Part shown: in pieces, positions 1-5,149 of the stretch
Numbering within the stretch: the stretch's first letter is position 1
Layout of the letters: each line of letters begins with the position of its first letter
Source: Candidatus Hydrogenedentota bacterium
Lineage (GTDB): Bacteria > Hydrogenedentota > Hydrogenedentia > Hydrogenedentales > SLHB01
Length of the DNA: 5,361 nt
NCBI GenBank assembly: GCA_007118235.1
Contig: SKRY01000416.1
Location: 1 to 5,361 of the forward strand
Direction: 5' to 3'
Notes under the pieces: generated by a model
What the model was told of the DNA's origin: nothing
Databases searched by the model: none
The model's input: only the letters and a program-made list of their open reading frames with translations
Translations under genes and position numbers: made by a program

Positions 1-477
1 ATTGGTAAGAAAGGATTTACATTGATCGAGCTGATGATCGTCGTATCCATCATCTCCATCATCATGACCATCGCCGTCCCCAATTTCATGCGCTTTCGGA
101 TGAACGCGAACGATGGCGCGGCCGTGGGAAACATGCGGACCATCAGCACGAGCGAGACCATGTTTCAGTCCTCCGGCATCGCCGATAAGTCCGGCGACGG
201 CGTCTGGGATTACGCCACGCTGGAAGAGTTGGGCTCGGACGATCATGGCCCCCCGTTCATAGACGAGCACCTCAGCCAAGGCGCGCGCTCGGGATACCTC
301 TATGAAGTGGAAGTCACGCAAAGCGGCCCCACGAGCGCGCCGGCCTATACCTGCATCGCCACCCCGGCCCAGCCGGGACGCTCGGGAATACGGCGCTTCT
401 TCGTTGACGAAAGCGGAACCCTGCGCTATACCATCGACGGCTCAACGCCCGGCCCGGAGTCCGATCCCATAAGCTAA
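1..477 (+). CDS. Type IV pilin / type II secretion pseudopilin, 5'-truncated
   Basis: This is the major part of a type IV pilin-like subunit, made as a prepilin, cleaved at the inner membrane by prepilin peptidase and assembled into a pilus or secretion pseudopilus. The open frame runs in from the window edge; 158 residues are visible and the start codon and ribosome binding site lie upstream. The visible leader end is Lys-Lys-Gly followed by FTLIEL, the classic class III signal. Cleavage after Gly5 would give a mature protein of 153 residues with Glu5 and Pro22 of the mature N-terminal helix both present, and a hydrophobic stretch (LMIVVSIISIIMTIAVP) for membrane anchoring and filament packing. 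The rest is a small globular domain ending in FFVDESGTLRYT, a tail often seen in pilins of Acidobacteria and Planctomycetes-like bacteria. Only one cysteine is present, so no C-terminal disulfide loop is expected. Whether it serves a pilus or a T2SS cannot be decided here. Confidence 0.9.
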   Translation: MGKKGFTLIELMIVVSIISIIMTIAVPNFMRFRMNANDGAAVGNMRTISTSETMFQSSGIADKSGDGVWDYATLEELGSDDHGPPFIDEHLSQGARSGYLYEVEVTQSGPTSAPAYTCIATPAQPGRSGIRRFFVDESGTLRYTIDGSTPGPESDPIS

Positions 478-513
478 CCATTCAACACGCTTCTCCAAGC
501 GCTCCCCTCCCCC

Positions 514-550
514 GGTGGGCGTTGGGACTGGCAGCGCCCCAACGCCCATC
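514..550 (+). terminator. Hairpin downstream of pilin gene (first of two)
   Basis: The sequence at 514-526 pairs with 538-550 over 13 base pairs, including one G-U pair; the central 11 pairs (516-526 with 538-548) are perfect, around an 11-base loop. It starts 36 bases after the pilin stop codon. The following bases are pyrimidine-rich (CCTTCTC) but do not form a long T-run, so it is a weak intrinsic terminator or a 3'-end protecting stem. Confidence 0.55.
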
Positions 551-563
551 ATCCTTCTCAAAC

Positions 564-591
564 GCCCCCGCATGACGCCAAACGCGGGGGC
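564..591 (+). terminator. Second terminator-like hairpin after pilin gene
   Basis: GCCCCCGC at 564-571 and GCGGGGGC at 584-591 form a perfect 8-bp all-GC stem with a 12-base loop, followed by TTCCTTGTG. The stem is very stable and the downstream tract only moderately T-rich. With the hairpin at 514-550 it makes a tandem terminator that would separate the pilin transcript from the symporter operon. Confidence 0.6.
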
Positions 592-626
592 TTCCTTGTG
601 GGATTGCATCGCAACCGGCCCCATCT

Positions 627-655
627 TTGCGCACCGGGAAGGCGGCCGGTATAAT
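627..655 (+). promoter_or_regulatory. Candidate sigma70 promoter of the symporter-epimerase operon
   Basis: A perfect -10 hexamer TATAAT lies at 650-655. Seventeen bases upstream is TTGCGC (627-632), which keeps only the TTG of the -35 consensus. Expected transcription start is near 662, about 113 bases before the symporter start codon. The position between the pilin terminators and the next gene supports it. A weak -35 with a perfect -10 suggests possible dependence on an activator, which is inference. Confidence 0.5.
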
Positions 656-661
656 CCCTTC

Positions 662-774
662 CGCGCTCCTCCGGCAGCGGAGCCGGGCGGGGCCGCTGGG
701 GAATCCGGGGTTGGGAGGCGCCCGCGGGCTGCCTTCTTCCCCGGGGTGTAGCAACAACGCGGGATGGATAACCA
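662..774 (+). other. GC-rich, foldable 5' leader of symporter mRNA
   Basis: The stretch between the candidate promoter and the symporter start is extremely GC-rich and contains several self-complementary parts: GCTCC (665-669) with GGAGC (679-683), the palindrome GCCCGCGGGC (720-729), and CCGGGG (705-710) with CCCCGG (739-744), which could enclose that palindrome. No known riboswitch class was recognised. The ribosome binding site is poor (GGGATGG at 761-767, 7 bases before the ATG). It may simply be a structured untranslated region. Confidence 0.35.
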
Positions 775-2274
775 ATGCAACAACTCGACTGGATCGTGCT
801 GGCGCTGTTCTTCCTGGTGATGGTTGTCATCGGCATGTGGTCCTACAAACAGATCGCCACGTCGGGCGACTTCTATGTGGCGGGGGGCAAGCTGCCATGG
901 TGGCTTTCCGGCATATCCCACCACATCTCGGGCTACAGCGGCGTCGTCTTCGTCGCCTACGCCGGCATCGCGTATACCCACGGCTTCACGATTTACATGT
1001 GGTGGGCGCTTCCGGTCTCCGTGGCTGTCCTCGTGGGGTCTTTCATCATTGCGCCGCGATGGGCGCGCTTGCGTATCAATCAGCAAATCGAGTCCCCGAC
1101 GGAATACCTCTGCAAACGCTACAATCTCCCCACCCAACAGTTGATGGCGTGGTCCGGCGTGTTGCTGAAGCTGTTCGACGTCGGCGCCAAGTGGGCCGCC
1201 ATCGCCATCTTGCTGCGGGGCTTCACGGGCATCCCGCTCATCTGGGGCGTCCTTCTGGCCGGGGGCATTTCGCTCATCTACATCACCGTGGGCGGCCTGT
1301 GGGCCGATATCTGGACCGACCTCGCCCAGTTCATCGTCCAGATCATCGCCGGGTTCGCCATGTTCTTCATCGTGCTGAACATGTTGGGCGGCATTGGCGG
1401 CCTATCCACCCTCTGGGACGACCTCCCCGCGGAACACGCCAATTTGTTCAGCGATCCGTACACGGAACTGTTCGCCGTGGCGTTTCTCATTATCGCCTTC
1501 TTCAGTTACAACGGCGGCACGTGGAACCTCGCCACCCGCTACATCTCCTCCCCCACGGGCTCCGATGCCCGCAAGGCCGCGCTGCTGTCCGGCGCACTCT
1601 ACCTGGTGTGGCCACTCATCCTATTCTTCCCCATGTGGGCCGCGCCGGTCATCCTTGGCGACGTGGCCAACCCCGAGGAGTCCTACGCGCTGCTCACGCA
1701 GGAACTGCTTCCTCCGGGCTTGGTGGGGCTCGTGCTGGCCGCCATGTTCGCCAGCACCATGTCCATGACCTCCTCGGACGCCAACACCATCTCCGCGGTC
1801 ATCACGCGCGACATCCTGCCAACCTTGTCCGAACGGATGCGGCGCTTACAGGAGCGGCGCGGGCTTCTGCTGGCCCGGGCGGCCACCTTCGGTTTCACTG
1901 CGGCGACATTGGTGATCGCGATCAACGAGGAGCGCTTCGGAGGCGTCATCGGCCTCATCGTGTCCTGGTTCGCGGCCCTGGTGGGTCCCGTGTCCATTCC
2001 CATGATCCTGGGCCTGCTACCCGCGTTCCGGCACGCGGGAGCGCGCGAGGCCATCGTCTCCATCCTGGGCGGATTCACCGGATTCGTCGTGGTGAACTAC
2101 GCGGTGGATGTAAGCCAGGCGGTCGAACTTGTCACCCCCATCGCGGTCTCCTTCGTACTGTTCTTTGTGATGTCCCTTCTAAACCGGGGCAAACAGCCTC
2201 CCGCCGATGTGACAGAACTGATGCGCCAACTCCAGCGGCCCGCGCCGGGCGTGGATGAAACGCTCCCAAGTTAG
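775..2274 (+). CDS. Sodium:solute symporter (SSS family)
   Basis: This gene encodes a 499-residue inner membrane protein of the solute:sodium symporter family (the PutP, SGLT and SiaT family, LeuT fold), which uses the Na+ gradient to import sugars, sialic acids, amino acids or similar solutes. Family marks include FYVAGGKLPWWLSG at about 33-46 in the first helices, the conserved GGLWADIWTDLAQ at about 173-185, and AAMFASTMSM at 322-331, which matches the helix carrying the Ser/Thr Na2-site residues. About 12 hydrophobic segments are spread over residues 5-468, followed by a short hydrophilic tail. Length is usual for the family. The ATG at 775 was chosen because the first helix begins right after it; its Shine-Dalgarno is weak. 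The gene starts a unit with the epimerase gene 40 bases downstream, so the likely cargo is a sugar or amino sugar. The exact substrate cannot be read from the sequence. Confidence 0.92.
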   Translation: MQQLDWIVLALFFLVMVVIGMWSYKQIATSGDFYVAGGKLPWWLSGISHHISGYSGVVFVAYAGIAYTHGFTIYMWWALPVSVAVLVGSFIIAPRWARLRINQQIESPTEYLCKRYNLPTQQLMAWSGVLLKLFDVGAKWAAIAILLRGFTGIPLIWGVLLAGGISLIYITVGGLWADIWTDLAQFIVQIIAGFAMFFIVLNMLGGIGGLSTLWDDLPAEHANLFSDPYTELFAVAFLIIAFFSYNGGTWNLATRYISSPTGSDARKAALLSGALYLVWPLILFFPMWAAPVILGDVANPEESYALLTQELLPPGLVGLVLAAMFASTMSMTSSDANTISAVITRDILPTLSERMRRLQERRGLLLARAATFGFTAATLVIAINEERFGGVIGLIVSWFAALVGPVSIPMILGLLPAFRHAGAREAIVSILGGFTGFVVVNYAVDVSQAVELVTPIAVSFVLFFVMSLLNRGKQPPADVTELMRQLQRPAPGVDETLPS

Positions 2275-2295
2275 AAGCCGCGCGGTGACCAAGTC

Positions 2296-2304
2296 AAAGG
2301 AAGG
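2296..2304 (+). promoter_or_regulatory. Ribosome binding site deciding the epimerase start
   Basis: The purine tract AAAGGAAGG is the only good Shine-Dalgarno near the start of the epimerase frame. It ends 10 bases before the ATG at 2315 and 7 bases before an in-frame GTG at 2312. The frame stays open back to 2255, inside the symporter gene, but that ATG has no such site and would add a basic N-terminus that the family lacks. Confidence 0.6.
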
Positions 2305-2314
2305 CGCCAACGTG

Positions 2315-3580
2315 ATGGATTCATCAACGCGGGACACGTTGACACACTTTTACCGGCAACACGTGGAGACGGCGCTCCTGCCCTTCTGGAACGCCGCGCT
2401 GGATCGCGAGCGGGGCGGGGTATACACATGCTTCAACAATGCCGGGGATACGCTCGTAAGCACAGACAAGTACACATGGTCCCAGGGCCGGTTCCTATGG
2501 GTTTGGGCCAAGGTCGCCGCGATGGTGGACGCCGGCGCGCTCGCGGGCGATTCGAGCGCCTATCGCGCCCATCTCCATAAGACAGTCCGCTTTCTGGAGA
2601 AAAACGCCTTCCTCGAAGGCGGCCAATGCGCGTTCCTGCTTTCGGAGACGGGAGAGAAGAAGGAGCCCAACCCCGGACAAGGTTATCACACCAGCGCCTT
2701 CGCGGACTGCTTCACCGCCATCGGCCTCACCGCCTATGCGGACTTGTTCGGGGATGGCGCGCGGCTCGACAAGGCGCTGGCGTTGTACGACAGCCTCCGC
2801 CAACGGATCGCGGAAGATCAGTTCCGGACCGATCCCTTCCCCGTGCCTCCCGGATACCGCTGGCATGCCATCCCCATGATTATGCTCGATGTAAGCCAGG
2901 GGCTCGCCGATGCCGCGGTTAATCTGACCCATCCACGCGCCGGGGAGCTGGCGGCGCATGCCCACGCCTATATGGCGGACATCCTGGATTCGTTTTGCCA
3001 AGACGATGGCCGGCCCATCGAATTCCTCCCGGACGATCCCGCGGACGCCAAGACCTTGCTGCACCGCCATGTGAACCCCGGCCACGCCATCGAATCCATG
3101 TGGTTCGTCCTGCGAACCGCCAGCCACGCGCGCCGCCGGGAGGCCGTGGACAAGGCCTGCCAGGTGATCGAGCAGACCTTCGCGTTGGGCTGGGACGAGG
3201 AGCACGGAGGCTTGCTGCGCTTCGTGGATGCCGGGAGCGGCCCGCCCGAGGGAACAAGGACAGGGGCCGCATACGAGGAGATGATCGCGGAGTCCTGGGA
3301 CCTCAAACTATGGTGGCCCCACGCCGAGGCCTTGTACGCCACGCTGCTGGCGCACGCGCTCACCGGACGGGAGCGCATGATGGAGCTGCACGAAAAGCTT
3401 CGCGCCTACACCTTCGGCGCCTTCCCCCACCCCGATCCCGCCATCGGGGAGTGGATACAAATCCGGGACCGGCGCGGCGATCCCGTCACCAAAGTCGCCG
3501 CCTTGCCCGTGAAAGACCCCTACCACATCCTTCGAAGCATGCTCCTCGCCATCGAACTATTGCGCGGCGCTCCCGCTTAA
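2315..3580 (+). CDS. N-acylglucosamine 2-epimerase (AGE) family protein
   Basis: This is a cytoplasmic 421-residue enzyme of the AGE family, which folds as an (alpha/alpha)6 barrel and inverts C2 of a sugar (GlcNAc/ManNAc, cellobiose/Glc-Man) or isomerises mannose and fructose. Visible marks, in order, are FWNAALDRERGGVYTCF at about 24-40, DKYTWSQGRFLW with Arg59, an aromatic-rich centre around RWHAIPMI with His184, the NPGHAIE motif at 254-260 with His257, ESWDLKLWWPHAEA at 326-339, GEW at 378-380, and PYHILR with His404. His257 and His404 fit the two catalytic histidines of the family, and Arg59 fits the conserved active-site arginine. Length is normal. It follows the symporter by 40 bases and is probably co-transcribed with it, which suggests import then epimerisation. 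No lyase, kinase or deacetylase of a sialic acid pathway is in view, so ManNAc/GlcNAc is only one option. Its stop codon interlocks with that of the convergent gene. Confidence 0.9.
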   Translation: MDSSTRDTLTHFYRQHVETALLPFWNAALDRERGGVYTCFNNAGDTLVSTDKYTWSQGRFLWVWAKVAAMVDAGALAGDSSAYRAHLHKTVRFLEKNAFLEGGQCAFLLSETGEKKEPNPGQGYHTSAFADCFTAIGLTAYADLFGDGARLDKALALYDSLRQRIAEDQFRTDPFPVPPGYRWHAIPMIMLDVSQGLADAAVNLTHPRAGELAAHAHAYMADILDSFCQDDGRPIEFLPDDPADAKTLLHRHVNPGHAIESMWFVLRTASHARRREAVDKACQVIEQTFALGWDEEHGGLLRFVDAGSGPPEGTRTGAAYEEMIAESWDLKLWWPHAEALYATLLAHALTGRERMMELHEKLRAYTFGAFPHPDPAIGEWIQIRDRRGDPVTKVAALPVKDPYHILRSMLLAIELLRGAPA

Positions 3581-4203
3581 TCCGGTTCCAAATCAGGTGC
3601 GACGATCTCCCCGCATTCCGGACAAATATCGTCGATGTAGAGGACAGCCGCATCACACGAGGGGCAGCGCTTGGCGGGTTTGGGCTCGGCCTCCATGCCC
3701 TCTCCCCCGTCTCCCTCTTCACCAGGCATGGAACGCTGTCCCGTTTCCGGGTCCCCTTTCTGGCGCTTGCGCCGCTCCACCGCGCTCTGAAACTTCCACA
3801 ATCCCCCAAGAAATAGAAACAACACGATGATCGACGCCGCGGGGGTCAGGTCAAACCCATGAATGATGATGGGAAAGACGAAGAGAAACATCACGAACAA
3901 CAAGACGCTCAACACCCGCGAATTCACATCGGCCCCGCTGAGTTCGCCATGGACCGATTCGCCACCCGCCGAACCGCTCATGCGATCAAGGAGATGCCCC
4001 CCCAAGGTGAGATTGCTCGGACTGGCCAACGTCCCCCGGCACCGCCGGCACCGCGTCCGGAACTCGAGATTGGCGTGACCACACTCGGGACAGACCACGA
4101 TCGCCGCGTCGAAGTCCTCCTCCCCGTCCTCGCCATCCAGAAACTCGTCCTCGCCCACGTCCTCCCACGGTTCGTTCTGCAATTCGTCATTCATGAAACC
4201 CAT
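3577..4203 (-). CDS. Membrane protein with two zinc ribbons, function unknown
   Basis: The gene encodes a predicted 208-residue protein not recognised as a named family. In order it has a strongly acidic N-terminus (about residues 6-33), a zinc ribbon with Cys38, Cys41, Cys52 and Cys55, a polar linker, two transmembrane segments at about 97-115 and 121-138, a basic stretch RRKRQK, an acidic and glycine-rich linker, and a second zinc ribbon with Cys180, Cys183, Cys194 and Cys197. A tight hairpin in the membrane would leave both ribbons on the same side, and the basic stretch points to the cytoplasm. The ATG at 4203 is chosen because a GAGGG lies 11 bases upstream; the ATG at 4194 (MNDELQ) is a close alternative. 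The frame stays open further upstream but would then run into the tRNA gene. Zinc ribbons of this kind often bind RNA, DNA or proteins; a quality-control or scaffold role would be guesswork. Confidence 0.8.
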   Translation of the reverse strand: MGFMNDELQNEPWEDVGEDEFLDGEDGEEDFDAAIVVCPECGHANLEFRTRCRRCRGTLASPSNLTLGGHLLDRMSGSAGGESVHGELSGADVNSRVLSVLLFVMFLFVFPIIIHGFDLTPAASIIVLFLFLGGLWKFQSAVERRKRQKGDPETGQRSMPGEEGDGGEGMEAEPKPAKRCPSCDAAVLYIDDICPECGEIVAPDLEPD

Positions 4204-4205
4204 TA

Positions 4206-4262
4206 TGACACAAACCCTCGCACCCCTTCGACCGCCCCCGCAACGCCAGCAATTTGACACAA
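4206..4262. repeat. Pair of TGACACAA direct repeats between divergent genes
   Basis: TGACACAA occurs at 4206-4213, just before the zinc-ribbon gene start, and again at 4255-4262, overlapping the -35 element of the tRNA promoter. The spacing is 49 bases, start to start. It could be a pair of protein-binding sites shared by the two divergent genes or a chance 8-base match. Confidence 0.25.
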
Positions 4263-4282
4263 GGGGACCCGCAATGTATAAT
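4254..4282 (+). promoter_or_regulatory. Perfect consensus sigma70 promoter of tRNA-Ala
   Basis: TTGACA at 4254-4259 and TATAAT at 4277-4282 both match the housekeeping sigma consensus in all six bases, with the optimal 17-base spacer. The bases right after the -10 are GCGGCC, a GC-rich discriminator of the kind found at stable-RNA promoters that respond to ppGpp. Expected start is near 4289, about 41 bases before the mature tRNA. The position directly upstream of the tRNA gene makes the assignment strong. Confidence 0.88.
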
Positions 4283-4293
4283 GCGGCCAGTGA

Positions 4294-4319
4294 ACGGTGG
4301 CTTCGCACGAAGCCCCCGT
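4294..4319 (+). other. Leader hairpin in the tRNA-Ala precursor
   Basis: Bases 4294-4304 pair with 4309-4319 over 11 positions with a single T-C mismatch; the top 6 pairs GGCTTC/GAAGCC are perfect around the tetraloop GCAC. It lies between the predicted transcription start and the tRNA 5' end and would sit in the leader removed by RNase P, perhaps as an endonuclease or folding aid. Confidence 0.45.
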
Positions 4320-4329
4320 CCCAACCCGT

Positions 4330-4405
4330 GGGGGTGTAGCTCAGCTGGGAGAGCGCTTGGCTGGCAGCCAAGAGGTCAGGGGTTCGAGCCCCCTCACCTC
4401 CACCA
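4330..4405 (+). tRNA. tRNA-Ala, anticodon GGC
   Basis: This 76-base tRNA has an encoded CCA end. The acceptor stem GGGGGTG (4330-4336) pairs with CACCTCC (4395-4401) and includes the G3-U70 wobble pair that alanyl-tRNA synthetase recognises. The anticodon stem is CTTGG/CCAAG with loop CTGGCAG (4361-4367), which places GGC at 4363-4365 and reads alanine GCC codons (and GCU). The T-arm is AGGGG-TTCGAGC-CCCCT, followed by discriminator A73 at 4402. All stems pair and no invariant base looks altered, so it should be functional. No intrinsic terminator lies directly behind it; the next hairpin on this side is at 4647-4666. The 3' half of tRNA genes is a favoured integration site for phages and genomic islands, which fits the excisionase gene downstream. 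Confidence 0.97.
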
Positions 4406-4508
4406 TCTCTAAGTCCTTGCGTGTCAAATACTTACACATTCCCTTCTGAACTTCAAGATAGCCCCGCAAAATCTCTTCAAACCCACTACAAACCCAACCG
4501 GAAGGAAA

Positions 4509-4607
4509 TGAACCGCTGTGTCTTTCCGTCTACAACGGGCTACCGTTCCTCGGCTGACCGAGAATTCCGAACCCTCCAATTCAGGTTTGCAGCACATGAG
4601 CGGTTCA
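4509..4607. other. Nested inverted repeats, possible structured RNA or recombination site
   Basis: TGAACCGCT (4509-4517) and AGCGGTTCA (4599-4607) form a perfect 9-bp inverted repeat. They enclose two adjacent tetraloop hairpins: AACGG-GCTA-CCGTT (4534-4547) and CTCGG-CTGA-CCGAG (4549-4562). Together they could fold into a closed multibranch structure of about 100 bases. No known RNA family was recognised. The strand is undecided and an alternative pairing GGAAA/TTTCC (4504-4508 with 4523-4527) competes. Confidence 0.35.
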
Positions 4608-4646
4608 AGTGCCGGCGACGTACGGCGCATCCCACAAAGTGAATAA

Positions 4647-4666
4647 AGACGGCCCTTCGGTCGTCT
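4647..4666. terminator. Short hairpin next to an A-run, terminator-like
   Basis: AGACGGCC (4647-4654) pairs with GGTCGTCT (4659-4666) over 8 positions with one G-U pair, around loop CTTC. On the plus strand the downstream bases are A-rich (seven A at 4675-4681), not T-rich. On the minus strand the hairpin is followed by TTATTC. It could end a transcript in either direction but is weak in both. It is the first hairpin of this type after the tRNA gene other than the small nested ones. Confidence 0.35.
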
Positions 4667-4865
4667 AAAGCAATAAAAAAACGTTGTTGTAGGGCCATGA
4701 CGCCGCCGGATGCAAGAACCGAGGGTTACGTGGCCGAATTTTTGTGTTTGCAAAAATATTATGTATGAGGCCTTACGCAAAGGGGCCTCCCTATCTAGAC
4801 TATCCTGCCTCAATATTCTAACTTTAAATCATAACTCCCAAATATATATAGATATTGAAACGACG

Positions 4866-4886
4866 GGGCCGTTGATGATGCGGCCC
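4866..4886 (+). promoter_or_regulatory. Inverted repeat just upstream of the excisionase RBS
   Basis: GGGCCG (4866-4871) and CGGCCC (4881-4886) are a perfect 6-bp inverted repeat with a 9-base spacer, ending right before the ribosome binding site AAAGGGAG (4887-4894). It may be an operator for self-regulation by the encoded DNA-binding protein or an mRNA hairpin that limits ribosome access. The evidence is the position and symmetry only. Confidence 0.35.
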
Positions 4887-4900
4887 AAAGGGAGTTCGTG

Positions 4901-5086
4901 ATGAGCGTTCCCGAACAGGTATTCCTCACTGAAGCCGAAGCCGCCCAGTATCTCGGGGTAAGCCGCAGTTTCCTCCGCAAGGCTCGCTGTTATGGCGGAG
5001 GTCCTCGTTACTGCAGACTTGGCAAGAGAGCGATTCGGTATCGCAAACAAGACTTGGAGGCTTGGGCCGAAGAAAGCGTCGCGTAG
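4901..5086 (+). CDS. Excisionase / AlpA-type winged-helix DNA-binding protein
   Basis: The gene encodes a 61-residue protein of the small HTH_17 (MerR-like, excisionase/AlpA) type. Residues 9-29 form the helix-turn-helix (LTEAEAAQYLGVSRSFLRKAR), and residues 32-55 the wing and closing helix (GGGPRYCRLGKRAIRYRKQD, then LEAW), which match the family pattern closely and cover nearly the whole protein. Such proteins bend DNA at attachment sites to direct an integrase toward excision, or act as small transcription regulators of mobile elements. The ATG at 4901 is preferred because GGGAG at 4890-4894 lies 6 bases upstream; the GTG at 4898 directly before it is too close. No integrase, relaxase or replication gene lies beside it in this window; the next gene is convergent. 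A tRNA gene 495 bases upstream supports a mobile-element origin. Whether it is active or a leftover cannot be told. Confidence 0.82.
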   Translation: MSVPEQVFLTEAEAAQYLGVSRSFLRKARCYGGGPRYCRLGKRAIRYRKQDLEAWAEESVA

Positions 5087-5101
5087 GCGTAAGCGGCAAA
5101 A

Positions 5102-5133
5102 GGGAGACCGGGCGGTTCGCTTCCCGGTCTCCC
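5102..5133. terminator. Strong bidirectional terminator between convergent genes
   Basis: GGGAGACCGGG (5102-5112) and CCCGGTCTCCC (5123-5133) form a perfect 11-bp stem with a 10-base loop. On the plus strand it lies 15 bases after the excisionase stop and is followed by CTGTTCTCT. On the minus strand it lies 16 bases after the stop of the partial gene and is followed by TTTTG. The better T-run is on the minus side, but the position serves both genes. Confidence 0.85.
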
Positions 5134-5149
5134 CTGTTCTCTATCCCCA

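Larger units (their letters stand above)
4406..4900. other. AT-richer intergenic stretch with no convincing protein gene
   Basis: This 495-base stretch is visibly AT-richer than the rest of the window, especially 4735-4860, which has runs such as CAAAAATATTATG and AATATATATAGATATT. Open frames exist on both strands: 4421-4642 (+) starts at a GTG and 4424-4813 (minus) at a TTG. Both lack a Shine-Dalgarno, show no recognisable domain, and the minus one is full of Arg and Cys, so neither is called. It contains inverted repeats listed separately and weak -10-like sequences at 4757-4762 (TATTAT) and 4843-4850 that may serve the excisionase gene. The sudden change directly behind a tRNA gene is typical of integrated foreign DNA. 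Confidence 0.6.

Noticed and set aside
627..2258. A 543-codon open frame on the plus strand in another frame than the symporter
   Set aside because: It is a shadow of the symporter gene in GC-rich DNA: rich in Arg, His, Gly and Pro, with no domain, while the symporter frame gives a clear membrane protein.
2255..2314. Upstream ATG extending the epimerase by 20 residues into the symporter gene
   Set aside because: The extension is basic and unlike the family, and the good ribosome binding site lies at 2296-2304, serving the start at 2315.
2107..2900. The 13-base repeat GATGTAAGCCAGG in the symporter gene (2107-2119) and the epimerase gene (2888-2900)
   Set aside because: Both copies are in frame and encode Asp-Val-Ser-Gln in unrelated proteins; isolated and short, most likely coincidence.
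4204..4371. N-terminal extension of the zinc-ribbon protein on the minus strand back to 4371
   Set aside because: It would overlap the tRNA gene and its promoter; the acidic N-terminus starting at 4203 is more natural and has a purine tract upstream.
4421..4642. A 73-codon open frame on the plus strand starting 16 bases after the tRNA
   Set aside because: GTG start with no Shine-Dalgarno, no recognisable domain, and overlapping another equally weak frame on the other strand.
4424..4813. A 129-codon open frame on the minus strand behind the tRNA
   Set aside because: It starts with TTG without a ribosome binding site, is rich in Arg and Cys, and shows no recognisable motif; it overlaps the inverted repeats.
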